Source: Luteimonas saliphila (lineage in GTDB: Bacteria > Pseudomonadota > Gammaproteobacteria > Xanthomonadales > Xanthomonadaceae). From it: a stretch of 64,000 nt of DNA. How positions within the stretch are numbered: position 1 is the first letter of the stretch; the number at the start of each line of letters is the position of its first letter. Positions 7,615 through 15,936 of the stretch are shown here, piece by piece. The stretch is from the NCBI RefSeq assembly GCF_016774335.1, contig NZ_JAETWA010000036.1, positions 50,762 through 114,761 on the forward strand, read 5' to 3'. A program made the translations under genes and the position numbers. The notes under the pieces are model-generated. The model searched no databases, was not told the DNA's origin, and saw nothing but the letters and a program-made list of their open reading frames with translations.

Positions 7615-9054
7615 TCAGGCCGCGGTGTAGGCGGTCTTGACCGTGGTGTAGAACTCCACCGCATAGCGGCCCTGCTCGCGCGGTCCGTAACTCGATGCCT
7701 TGCGCCCGCCGAACGGCACGTGCGGATCCACGCCCGCGGTCGGCAGGTTGACCATCACCATCCCGGCCTGCGCGTGGCGCTTGAAGTGGGTCGCATGCTT
7801 CAGCGAGGTGGTGCAGATGCCGGCGCACAACCCGAACTCGGTGTCGTTGGCCAGGGCCAGCGCGTGTTCGTAGTCGTCGGCGCGCAGCAGCGCCGCCACC
7901 GGCCCGAAGATCTCTTCGCGGGCGATGCGGTCGGATGGCCTGGCCGCGAACAGCGTCGGCGCGAGGAAGTGGCCCTCGGTGCCTCGCTCCACGCGTCCGC
8001 CACCGGCCAGCAGCTCGGCGCCGTCGTCGTGGCCGGCCTGGATGTAGGACAGGTCGGTGTCGAGCTGGGCCTGGCTGGCGACCGGACCGATGTGCACGCC
8101 GTCTTCCAGCGGATCGCCCACCGTCAGCTTCGCCAGCCGCGCCCGGGTCCGGGCAACGAACTCGTCGTAGACAGCGCTCTCCACGATCAGCCGGCTCGAG
8201 GCAGTGCAGCGCTGGCCGGTGGAGAAGTAGGCGCCGTTGACCGCGCATTCCACCGCGGTGTCGAGGTCGGCATCGGCCAGCACCACCAGCGGGTTCTTGC
8301 CGCCCATTTCCAGCTGCACCTTGAGCGCACGCGCCGCGGCCTGCTTCAGCAGCGCGTGGCCGGTGGGCACCGAGCCGGTGAAGCTGAGCGCATCGAGCCC
8401 CTTGTGCGCCACCAACGCCTGCCCGACCACGCGCCCGCTGCCCAGGACCATGTTGAACACGCCCTCGGGCAGGCCGGCGCGCGAGAGAATCTCGGCGATC
8501 GCCCAGGCGCAGCCCGGCACGATCTCCGCCGGCTTGAACACCACGGTGTTGCCGTAAGCCAGCGCCGGCGCGATCTTCCAGGCCGGGATCGCCAGCGGGA
8601 AGTTCCACGGCGCGATGATGCCGACCGTGCCGACCGGCTCCCGGGTGATCTCCACATCCACGCCCGGGCGGGTGGAGGCCAGCTTCTCGCCGGGAATGCG
8701 CAGCGCCTCGCCGGCGAAGAACTTGAAGATCTGCCCCGCGCGCGCCGCCTCGCCGATGCTCTCGGCCAGGGTCTTGCCCTCCTCGCGCGCGAGCAGGCGG
8801 CCGAGTTCGGCCTTGCGGGCCAGGATCTCGCTGCCGACGAAGTCGAGGATGTCGGCGCGCTGCTGCGGGCTGGACAGCGACCACTTCGGGAACGCGGTCG
8901 CGGCGGCGTCCACGGCCTGCGCGGTGCGCGCGGCGTCGAGCGTGCCGTAGTGTCCGACCGGCGAGGCCAGGTCGGCCGGGTTCTCGTCGGCGTGGTCGCC
9001 GTCACCTTCGACCCACTGGCCGCCGATGTAGCTGCTGAAGCGTTGTTCGCTCAT
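7615..9054 (-). CDS. 2-oxoglutarate semialdehyde (2,5-dioxopentanoate) dehydrogenase
   Basis: NAD(P)-dependent aldehyde dehydrogenase expected to oxidise 2,5-dioxopentanoate to 2-oxoglutarate, the last step of the oxidative arabinose route. The 479-residue length is typical. The start MSEQRFSSYIGGQW is chosen as the family N-terminus; the open frame extends much further upstream as an artefact. Catalytic residues are visible: APWNFP near 149, Glu249 in LEMGGKNP and the nucleophile Cys283 in GQRCTASS. The gene lies between the AraD1/GguC-like enzyme and the substrate-binding protein in the same direction, 53 bases after the former. Substrate assignment rests on context, since related enzymes handle succinate or glutarate semialdehyde. 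Confidence 0.85.
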   Translation of the reverse strand: MSEQRFSSYIGGQWVEGDGDHADENPADLASPVGHYGTLDAARTAQAVDAAATAFPKWSLSSPQQRADILDFVGSEILARKAELGRLLAREEGKTLAESIGEAARAGQIFKFFAGEALRIPGEKLASTRPGVDVEITREPVGTVGIIAPWNFPLAIPAWKIAPALAYGNTVVFKPAEIVPGCAWAIAEILSRAGLPEGVFNMVLGSGRVVGQALVAHKGLDALSFTGSVPTGHALLKQAAARALKVQLEMGGKNPLVVLADADLDTAVECAVNGAYFSTGQRCTASSRLIVESAVYDEFVARTRARLAKLTVGDPLEDGVHIGPVASQAQLDTDLSYIQAGHDDGAELLAGGGRVERGTEGHFLAPTLFAARPSDRIAREEIFGPVAALLRADDYEHALALANDTEFGLCAGICTTSLKHATHFKRHAQAGMVMVNLPTAGVDPHVPFGGRKASSYGPREQGRYAVEFYTTVKTAYTAA

Positions 9055-9107
9055 GGTGCGTCTCCTGATGGGGTCCGGGCCCGCCTTCGGCATCGCCGCG
9101 GCACGCG

Positions 9108-10115
9108 CTACAGCGCGCGCACGCCGCCCGGCGCGAAGCCCGAGGGCGCGCAGCGCAGCGCATTGCGCAGCGGCGCGCCCAGCTCCGGCAACTCGATCTC
9201 GAACACGTCGCCCGGCTCGGCGCGGATGCCATCGGCGAAGCTCAGCGTGGCGGTGCCGAAGAAATGCAGGTGCACGTCGCCCGGGCGCCGGTGCGCGGCG
9301 TACTTGAAGTGGTGGTATTCGAGGTTCTCCAGCGAGTGGCACATGTTGGCCTCGCCGGTGAGGAACGGCTTCTCCCAGACCACGGTGTCGCCGCGGCGCA
9401 GGCGGCTGCTGCCGCGCAGGTCGCGCGGCAGCGCGCCGGTGCGCAGTTCGGGGCCGATCGCGCAGCAGCGCAGCTTGGAATGCGCCAGGTACAGGTAGTT
9501 CTGGCGTTCGGTGACGTGGTCGGAGAACTCGTTGCCGATCGCGTAGCCCAGCCGGTGCGGGGTCCCGTCCGGACCGATCAGGTACACGCCCACCAGCTCG
9601 GGTTCCTCGCCGCCATCGAGCGCGAAGTCCGGCGATTCCAGCGCCACGCCCGGCGCGGCGACGATCGCGCCATCGCCCTTGTAGAACCATTCCGGCTGCG
9701 CACCCGGCGTGCCCGGCGCGGGAATGCCGCCCTCCACGCCCCACTGGAACATGCGCATCGAATCGGTGAGCGTGCCTTCCTGCGCCTTCTGCTGCAGGGT
9801 CTGGTGCATGGCGTCGCGCGCGGCGGCGCTGCCGAGATGGGTCAGGCCGGTGCCGGTGACCAGGCAATGCGCGGGATCGGGATGGTGCAGCGGGCTCAGC
9901 ACGCGGCCCTGGCGCAGCAGTTCGGCGTAATCCAGGCGCGCGTCGCCCGGCGTCGCTTCGGCCTGGTCGGCAAGGCTGCGTCCGGCGGCGATCGCGGCGC
10001 CGGCGAGCGCGTAGGTGCCGTCGACGCCGTCGAGCACGCGCACCAGCGCGCCGTCGCCATCGACCACGCCCGCGCGGGTGTTCCCGGCCTCGTCCCTCAG
10101 CTGGATCAATCGCAT
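9108..10115 (-). CDS. AraD1/GguC-like FAH-family protein, probable 2-keto-3-deoxy-L-arabinonate dehydratase
   Basis: Member of the fumarylacetoacetate hydrolase superfamily, 335 residues, matching the GguC/AraD1 type found beside arabinose and galactose ABC transporters. The start is MRLIQLRDEAG at 10115. The acidic metal-site region is visible as EEPELVGVY and downstream GNEFSDHVTE. By position it would convert 2-keto-3-deoxy-L-arabinonate to 2-oxoglutarate semialdehyde, replacing the DHDPS-family AraD used in Azospirillum. The gene order dehydrogenase, AraD1, semialdehyde dehydrogenase fits this. An aldolase or hydrolase role on the same intermediate is the main alternative. Confidence 0.8.
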   Translation of the reverse strand: MRLIQLRDEAGNTRAGVVDGDGALVRVLDGVDGTYALAGAAIAAGRSLADQAEATPGDARLDYAELLRQGRVLSPLHHPDPAHCLVTGTGLTHLGSAAARDAMHQTLQQKAQEGTLTDSMRMFQWGVEGGIPAPGTPGAQPEWFYKGDGAIVAAPGVALESPDFALDGGEEPELVGVYLIGPDGTPHRLGYAIGNEFSDHVTERQNYLYLAHSKLRCCAIGPELRTGALPRDLRGSSRLRRGDTVVWEKPFLTGEANMCHSLENLEYHHFKYAAHRRPGDVHLHFFGTATLSFADGIRAEPGDVFEIELPELGAPLRNALRCAPSGFAPGGVRAL

Positions 10116-10202
10116 CTGCGCGGCCTGCCGTTCCCGTGGATGTGCATCGCGCATTCTGCCGGGTCGACGGATATGCATCCAATTCATTCCGGCGAGAAAC
10201 AC

Positions 10203-10218
10203 ATACCGGTTCCCGTAT
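10203..10218. promoter_or_regulatory. Candidate operator (ATAC...GTAT near-palindrome)
   Basis: ATACCGGTTCCCGTAT is a 16-base near-palindrome with 4-base outer arms ATAC/GTAT in the 111-base gap before araD1. On the opposite strand its core reads GGGAACCGG, resembling the AACC cores of the sites at 12565 and 27827, but shifted by one base. Nearby GGATATGCATCCAAT (10169-10183) matches GGATATGCAACAAAT at 27793-27807 in 12 of 15 positions. Confidence 0.4.
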
Positions 10219-10226
10219 CCCTTCCC

Positions 10227-11168
10227 TCAGTCGTGGAACGCCTCCACCACCTTGCGCCTACCCAGCATGAACGCGTCGGCCACGTGCCGCAGCGGCGCCA
10301 GGTCCACGTCCGAGCGGCCGGCCCGGATGAGTTCGGCGAAGCGGCGATACAGCATGGGGTACTCCTGCTCGGGCCCGGCGTGCAGCAGCCGGCCATCGAC
10401 GGACAGCTTCGCGCCGCCCTGCGACAGCAGCATCTCGCCGGCGGCGGTGCCGGCCGCGATATCCCAGCTCTGCGGGCCGGTCTGGCGCCAGTCGAACTCG
10501 GCCAGCAGGTCCAGGCCGGCCGCATCCGTGAAGGAGATAGTTGCCGCGATCGGCGCCTCGCGGTTCTCCGGGAATTCCAGCGTCGCGGACGTGGCGAACA
10601 CCGGCCGCGGCAGGATCCTGCTGACGATCGACAGCGCATTGATGCCCGGGTCGAACACGCCCAGGCCGCCGGGCTGCCAGATCCAGTCCTGCCCGGGATG
10701 CCACTGGCGCACGTCCTCCTTCCACGCCACGCGCATGGAATCGATGCGGGTGCCCGTCAGGAAGTCCCGCGCCGCCTCCACCGCCGGGGCGTAGCGCGAA
10801 TGCCAGCTGGCGAACAGCGACACGCCGTTCGCGGCTGCGCGCGAGGCCAGGTCTTCCACCTCCGAGAGCGTCGCTCCGGGCGGCTTCTCCAAGAACACGT
10901 GCTTGCCGGCCTCCAGCGCCTTCACAGCCGCCGCGTAGCGGTACTGCGGCGGCATGCACAGCGAGACCGCCTGGACCGACGGCACCGCCGACAGCATCTC
11001 CTCGATCGAGCCGAAGTTGTCGATGCCCTCCACCCGCCCGTTGCGGCTGGCGGCCGCGACCAGCCGGAAGTCCGGGTTGCCGGCCACGGCCGGGAGGTGC
11101 TGGTCGCGCACGATCTTGCCGACGCCGACGATCGCGAGGTTGATGGTGGCCAAGGGTGAAGTCTCCAT
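10227..11168 (-). CDS. L-arabinose (D-galactose) 1-dehydrogenase, Gfo/Idh/MocA family
   Basis: Oxidises L-arabinose (and commonly D-galactose) to the 1,4-lactone with NAD(P)+, the entry step of the non-phosphorylative pathway. Its N-terminus INLAIVGVGKIVRDQHLPA closely resembles the Azospirillum brasilense L-arabinose 1-dehydrogenase as I remember it. A Rossmann fold occupies about residues 8-125, with the family Lys in EKPPGA at 95. The 313-residue length is usual. An ATG at 11168 is used here, but a TTG at 11153 has a better-placed GGAG 9 bases upstream and may be the real start. It is separated from the epimerase gene by 220 bases containing a repeat and from araD1 by a gap with a candidate operator. 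Confidence 0.88.
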   Translation of the reverse strand: METSPLATINLAIVGVGKIVRDQHLPAVAGNPDFRLVAAASRNGRVEGIDNFGSIEEMLSAVPSVQAVSLCMPPQYRYAAAVKALEAGKHVFLEKPPGATLSEVEDLASRAAANGVSLFASWHSRYAPAVEAARDFLTGTRIDSMRVAWKEDVRQWHPGQDWIWQPGGLGVFDPGINALSIVSRILPRPVFATSATLEFPENREAPIAATISFTDAAGLDLLAEFDWRQTGPQSWDIAAGTAAGEMLLSQGGAKLSVDGRLLHAGPEQEYPMLYRRFAELIRAGRSDVDLAPLRHVADAFMLGRRKVVEAFHD

Positions 11169-11269
11169 GGAAGGGCAAGGGGCGGCGCGGACGGGAGTCC
11201 TGCCTGCGGATGGCGGCCTGTTTGCGACATCGCCTGCCCGCCTGGGGCAATGCCGGAAAAGTCCGGGGA

Positions 11270-11366
11270 TGTCATTCCGAACGCAGTGAGGAATCCCGGA
11301 AAATCAAGAGCATGGATTGGCCAGCTTCGCTGTCGTAAAGCGCTTCTCGCTACGCCCGAAATGACA
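11270..11366. repeat. TGTCATT-ended inverted-repeat element
   Basis: A 97-base element begins TGTCATTCCGAACGCAGTGA and ends CGCCCGAAATGACA, so its ends are imperfect inverted copies. It lies between the dehydrogenase and epimerase genes. The ends match those of the three 118-base elements at 30824-31343, suggesting one dispersed MITE-like family. Confidence 0.65.
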
Positions 11367-11388
11367 GTATTCCAGCGCCTGCCTGACC

Positions 11389-12447
11389 TCAGGAGAGTTC
11401 CAGCGCTGCCGCCACCTCGTTCCAGGCACGGCCGCGTCCCGGGCAGGCGAAGCGGTACAGGATCTCACGCCGGTACGCCGTGCCCGGCCGCAGGATGGCC
11501 AGCGGGAAAGCCGGCTGGTTCGGCGCGTCGGGCAAGTCCTGCGGCTCCAGGCACAGCCCGCGCCCCATTCCCGGGTGCTGGCGGTCGAGCCCCTGCCCGC
11601 CATAGAGCTGCAGCGCCGGCGCGTCGCAGTCGATCCGCATCGCCACCCCGCTGTGTGGCGAATACAGCGCTGCGGCGAACGCGTGGCCGGGCCGCTGCAC
11701 CAGGCAATGGTCGTAGCCGCCGCACCTGCTCAATTGCGCATCGACCCCATCGAAGCGTGCATCGAGCGTCGCCGCCTCGCGGAAGTCGAACGGCGTGCCC
11801 GCGACATCGGCGATCGCGCCCAACGGGATCAGGTCATCCGCGACCGGCAGGTAACCCGTGGCCGGCACCTGCAGCCACTGCGCCGACGCCGGCACCGCCG
11901 CGTCGCCGGCCAGGTTGAAGTAGGGATGGTGGGTGGGATTGAACGGCGTCGCCGCGTCGCTGCGCGCTTCGAACAGCAGAGCGAGTCCGTCGTCGCGCAC
12001 GCGATAGGTCGCGACCACATCGAGATTGCCCGGATAGCCCTCCTCGCCATCCGGCGAACGAAGCCGCAGCACCAGCACGTCGCGCGCATGCGATTGCACC
12101 TGCCACAGCCGGCGCCCGAACCCCAGGTGGCCGCCATGCAGGTGGTTGCGGCCCTCGTTGGCAGAAAGCACGTGCTCGCAGCCGTCCAGCGTGAATCGCG
12201 CCCCGCCGATGCGGTTGCCGTAACGGCCGACAAGGATGCCAAGATACGCCGGATCGGCGAAATACGCGCGCGCATCGGGCAGCCGCAGCACCGCATCGAC
12301 GCGCCCGCCCTCTCCATGCACCACCAGCCGCGCGAGGATGCCGCCGAGATCGAGGACTTCGACCGATATGCCGTCGTCGTCGCCGAGTCGGTAGGCATGC
12401 ACGTCGCGGCCGTCGTCGAGCCGGCCGAACAATCGAGTTCTCTCCAC
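11389..12447 (-). CDS. Aldose 1-epimerase
   Basis: Interconverts anomers of an aldose, here probably alpha- and beta-L-arabinose, feeding the anomer-selective 1-dehydrogenase. The 352 residues match galactose mutarotase length. A GTG at 12447 is chosen because GGAAG lies 7 bases upstream; the open frame continues to an ATG at 12513 without a ribosome site. Visible motifs are GRYGNRIGGARF, the catalytic His in NHLHGGHLGFGRRLW, THHPYFNL and the C-terminal Glu in CLEPQDLPDAPNQP. It lies divergent from the TonB-dependent receptor gene, with the shared regulatory gap between them. Confidence 0.9.
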   Translation of the reverse strand: MERTRLFGRLDDGRDVHAYRLGDDDGISVEVLDLGGILARLVVHGEGGRVDAVLRLPDARAYFADPAYLGILVGRYGNRIGGARFTLDGCEHVLSANEGRNHLHGGHLGFGRRLWQVQSHARDVLVLRLRSPDGEEGYPGNLDVVATYRVRDDGLALLFEARSDAATPFNPTHHPYFNLAGDAAVPASAQWLQVPATGYLPVADDLIPLGAIADVAGTPFDFREAATLDARFDGVDAQLSRCGGYDHCLVQRPGHAFAAALYSPHSGVAMRIDCDAPALQLYGGQGLDRQHPGMGRGLCLEPQDLPDAPNQPAFPLAILRPGTAYRREILYRFACPGRGRAWNEVAAALELS

Positions 12448-12557
12448 GCGCCTTCTTCCGGATGCGACGGTCGCATCGAGCGCGGCAGCATATGCGCGGT
12501 CGCACCCGCACAACCATCGCGCTTTTGGAATGGCTGGAAGCGGGAATGGAATACCTG

Positions 12558-12585
12558 GATCGATATATGAAACCGGATATCGATC
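12558..12585. promoter_or_regulatory. Perfect 9-bp inverted repeat, candidate operator of the divergent promoter
   Basis: GATCGATAT and ATATCGATC are perfect inverted 9-base arms separated by ATGAAACCGG. The inner 16 bases ATATGAAACCGGATAT (12565-12580) align with ATATCGAACCCGATAT at 27827-27842 in 13 of 16 positions. It lies in the 542-base gap between the epimerase (start 12447) and the receptor gene (start 12990), placed to regulate both directions. The remaining 12590-12989 has an AT-richer patch (12590-12612) and otherwise nothing I recognise, so the receptor mRNA may have a long leader. Confidence 0.6.
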
Positions 12586-12989
12586 ATTCCGTTTATTTCA
12601 TTAGAACGTTATCCATGCCGCGACTAATCTCGACCCGCACCCGCAACAGGCCCGCGCCACGACGCGCCAGCGGATTGCACGGCCGTCGTTCCACGCGCGG
12701 CCCACAACTTGGTTGTTCGCGTCCAGACGTAGACCGGGAGGGGTTGAAGTGACGACGCACGAAGCAGGCGGCATGCGTCCATGCCGCGACGCACCGCATC
12801 CGTTTCCCGCATCCGTGCCCGTGCCCGTGCGCCGCGCCGGCCGCGTGGTTCGCGCGGGTCGACCCGATACCGGCCCGAACCCCTTTTCCCGAACCCGGCG
12901 GTGACATCGCATCACGCGATGTCACTCCGTTCCGCACGTCCCCCGCGGCCTGCCGCGGCATCCCGAACCACGAGTAGAGAGGCTCGCCC

Positions 12990-15854
12990 ATGAACCGTCC
13001 GACCCGCTGGACCCCGACCCGTTCGCTGCGCCTGGCCGTGTTGCCCGCGGCGCTGGCCATGGCCCTGTCCGCGCAGCCCGCGGCCGCACAGGAAACCGCG
13101 CGCCCCTGCCCCACGGCCGCCGATCCCGACGCGATCTGCGAACCGGCGGATACCACGCCGGCTCGGACTGCCGACGCGACCGAGCTCGACCGGGTCGAGG
13201 TGCGCGGCCTGCGCGCCAGCATGATCGACGCGCTGCAGATCAAGCAGGGTTCGATGCAGATCGTCGATGCCATCGTCGCCGAGGACATCGGCAAGTTCCC
13301 CGACAACAACCTGGTCGAGGCGCTGCAGCGCGTGACCGGCGTGCAGACCACCGACCGCGGCGCCGGCGAGGTGACCACGGTGTCGATCCGCGGCCTCAAC
13401 GACGTCACCACCACCATCAACGGCCGCAACATCTTCACCGCATCGGGCCGTTCGGTGGCGCTGGCCGACATCCCGGCCAGCCTGCTGGCCAGCACCGAGA
13501 TCTACAAGACCCGCTCGGCCAACCTGATCGAGACCGGCATCGCCGGCCAGATCGACATCCATACCCACCGCCCGTTCGACTTCGACGAGGCCACGGTGGT
13601 GGTGGCCGCGCGCACGATCCACCAGGAGCAGAACGGGGAAACCGATCCCAACCTCAGCGCGCTCGTCTCCAACGTCTGGGACGTGGGCGGCGGCCGCTTC
13701 GGCGCGCTGGCCAACGTGTCCTACGCGGTCACCAACTATCGCGACCAGAGCGTGACCGCCGGCGCGATGGTGCCGTTCTTCACCGATGCGCCGCCCGAGG
13801 GCTTCGTGCCCTACGAGCGCATCCCGACCATGATCGACGGCGCGGAAGTCTGGCAGCCGGGCCTGGAAGCGGGCCTGCCCTTCGCACCCGGATCGACCCT
13901 GCCGGTACGCGGCCAGCAGTACGAGTACGTGCTCTCGCGCGACGCGATCTTCGCCAGCGACCTGACCGGCAGGCGCGAACGCCCCGCGGCCAACGTCTCG
14001 CTGCAGTGGGCACCGAACGACACCTCCGAATACGTGTTCGAGGCGTTCTACAACGGCTACCGCAACGAATCGTTCAACTCGCTGCTGTTCTCGTTCGTCG
14101 ACTGGTGGGGCGCGCTGGGCGAAAACCCCGCGCAGAACATCACACTCTACGACGGCACCAACATCGTGCGGGCGCGCCAGGGCATCGGCTTCCCGTACAA
14201 CTTCACCAGCGGCGACCTCGCCACCGGCAAGACCGACAGCTACCTCTACGCCCTCGGCGGCAAGTGGGAGATCGGCGACCGGCTGAAGCTGCAGTCGGAG
14301 GTGACCTACCAGGACAGCGAGTTCGAGACCGACTTCTTCGCCATGCGTACCGACCGGGTGACCAACGCGGTCTGGGTCGATTTCAACCGCGGCGGCGGCG
14401 TGCCGGCCTTCGGCTTCGAGGACGATCCGGCCACGCCGGGCGTCGACGAGAGCCGCACCGACGATCCCGCGCAGTGGAACGTGGCCCAGCTTTACGACAA
14501 CGCCAACTATGCGCGCGGCGACGCCACCACCTTCACCTTCGACGGCGACTACGCCGCCGGCTGGGGCCCACTGGACAGGATCACCTTCGGCGCCCGCTAC
14601 GACAATCGCACCTCCAGCGAAGGCATGCGCGTCGGGCCGGACAACGCCTGCGACCGCGCGCTCCCGGACTGCTCGCTCACCGCCAATCCGGGCCTGATCT
14701 CGATCAACAGCGGCTTCTTCGACGGCCGCGCCGACGTGCCGACCTCCTGGGTCGTGCCCAACGGCCGGTACATCCGCGACAACGCCGACTTCTACCGTGC
14801 GCTGTACGGCCGCCCGACCAGCGGCCAGCTCTCGATGGTGGAGAACTTCAACGTCGATGAAACCAGCACCGCGCTCTACCTGCAGGGCGATTTCGCCTTC
14901 GAACTCGGCGACCAGGTGCTCGACGGCCAGCTCGGCCTGCGCTACGTCGACGTCGACACCGACATGGTGTTCGGCGAGGGCAGCGCCTCCGCCAACGCGT
15001 CCAAGCTGCTGCCGAGCGTGATGCTGCGCTACAGCTTCACCCCCAACCTGATGGCGCGCCTGGCCTACGGCGAAACCCTGCGCCGCCCCGCCTTCAACCA
15101 GCTCAATCCCAACATCATCTACGTCGAGGACGTGACCAACATCGGCTACGGCACCGCCACCGGCGGCAACCCGGGGCTGGAGCCGACCGAATCGAAGAAC
15201 TACGACCTCGGCCTGGAGTGGTACTTCTCCCCCGGCAGTGCGGTCTACGCCACGCTGTTCCGGCGCGAGATCGAGGGCATGGTCGCCGATTTCCGCCGCC
15301 GCGTGACCTTCGAAGGCTACGACTACATCCTCACCCAGCCCGACAACGCCTCCAACGGCGAGCTCGAGGGCCTGGAGCTGGGCGTGGTGTACTTCCCGGA
15401 GTCGCTGCCCGGCCTGCTCGACGGCTTCGGCGTGCAGGCCAGCTACACCGCGCTCGATTCCAGCCAGGACATCCCGGTGACCAACAGCGCCGGCGAGGTG
15501 GTCGCCATCCAGACCACGCCGATGTTCGGCATTTCCGACAGCTCCTACAGCGTGGTGCTCGCCTACGAACGCAGCCGCTTCAGCGCGCGGCTGTCGTACG
15601 TGTGGCGCGACGACTTCCTGCACCACTACGAGGCCGCGCTGTTCGCCAACCCGCTGGGCGTGTATTTCAACGCCGAGAAGAGCATGGACTTCCAGATCAG
15701 CTACAACGCCAGCGACAACCTGACCCTGACCTTCGACGCCACCAACCTGACAGACGAGCTCTACCAGAGCTACTACGAGTACCCGGGCACGCACAACTTC
15801 GGCACGGCGCTGTACAGCCGCACCTTCGCGGTCGGCCTGCGCTACCGCTTCTGA
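12990..15854 (+). CDS. TonB-dependent outer-membrane receptor (TonB-Xanth-Caul type)
   Basis: Outer-membrane beta-barrel for energy-dependent uptake of an oligosaccharide, probably arabino-oligosaccharides given the adjacent GH51 and GH43 genes. The 954-residue product has a signal peptide (about 1-34, AQPAAAQET). A plug domain follows at about 60-190, with DIGKFPDNNLVEALQRVTGV and SIRGLN typical of the Xanthomonas/Caulobacter carbohydrate receptor family. The barrel ends in RTFAVGLRYRF with the usual terminal Phe. There is no N-terminal STN signalling domain, so it probably does not work with an anti-sigma factor. It precedes the GH51 gene by 82 bases in the same direction. Confidence 0.92.
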   Translation: MNRPTRWTPTRSLRLAVLPAALAMALSAQPAAAQETARPCPTAADPDAICEPADTTPARTADATELDRVEVRGLRASMIDALQIKQGSMQIVDAIVAEDIGKFPDNNLVEALQRVTGVQTTDRGAGEVTTVSIRGLNDVTTTINGRNIFTASGRSVALADIPASLLASTEIYKTRSANLIETGIAGQIDIHTHRPFDFDEATVVVAARTIHQEQNGETDPNLSALVSNVWDVGGGRFGALANVSYAVTNYRDQSVTAGAMVPFFTDAPPEGFVPYERIPTMIDGAEVWQPGLEAGLPFAPGSTLPVRGQQYEYVLSRDAIFASDLTGRRERPAANVSLQWAPNDTSEYVFEAFYNGYRNESFNSLLFSFVDWWGALGENPAQNITLYDGTNIVRARQGIGFPYNFTSGDLATGKTDSYLYALGGKWEIGDRLKLQSEVTYQDSEFETDFFAMRTDRVTNAVWVDFNRGGGVPAFGFEDDPATPGVDESRTDDPAQWNVAQLYDNANYARGDATTFTFDGDYAAGWGPLDRITFGARYDNRTSSEGMRVGPDNACDRALPDCSLTANPGLISINSGFFDGRADVPTSWVVPNGRYIRDNADFYRALYGRPTSGQLSMVENFNVDETSTALYLQGDFAFELGDQVLDGQLGLRYVDVDTDMVFGEGSASANASKLLPSVMLRYSFTPNLMARLAYGETLRRPAFNQLNPNIIYVEDVTNIGYGTATGGNPGLEPTESKNYDLGLEWYFSPGSAVYATLFRREIEGMVADFRRRVTFEGYDYILTQPDNASNGELEGLELGVVYFPESLPGLLDGFGVQASYTALDSSQDIPVTNSAGEVVAIQTTPMFGISDSSYSVVLAYERSRFSARLSYVWRDDFLHHYEAALFANPLGVYFNAEKSMDFQISYNASDNLTLTFDATNLTDELYQSYYEYPGTHNFGTALYSRTFAVGLRYRF

Positions 15855-15860
15855 GCCCTG

Positions 15861-15889
15861 CCGCCGGGCGCGCCATCCGCGTCCGGCGG
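15861..15889 (+). terminator. Hairpin after the receptor gene
   Basis: CCGCCGG (15861-15867) and CCGGCGG (15883-15889) form a 7-bp stem just downstream of the receptor stop, followed only by GTTTCC. It may attenuate transcription into the GH51 gene or simply stabilise the mRNA end. Confidence 0.35.
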
Positions 15890-15936
15890 GCCGTTTCCGC
15901 ACCAACATCCGACCCGCAACATTCGAGGCACACCCG

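Noticed and set aside
12593..13495. Minus-strand 300-codon frame across the receptor promoter
   Set aside because: It overlaps the receptor gene and promoter region; sequence is Ser/Arg/Ala rich with no domain.
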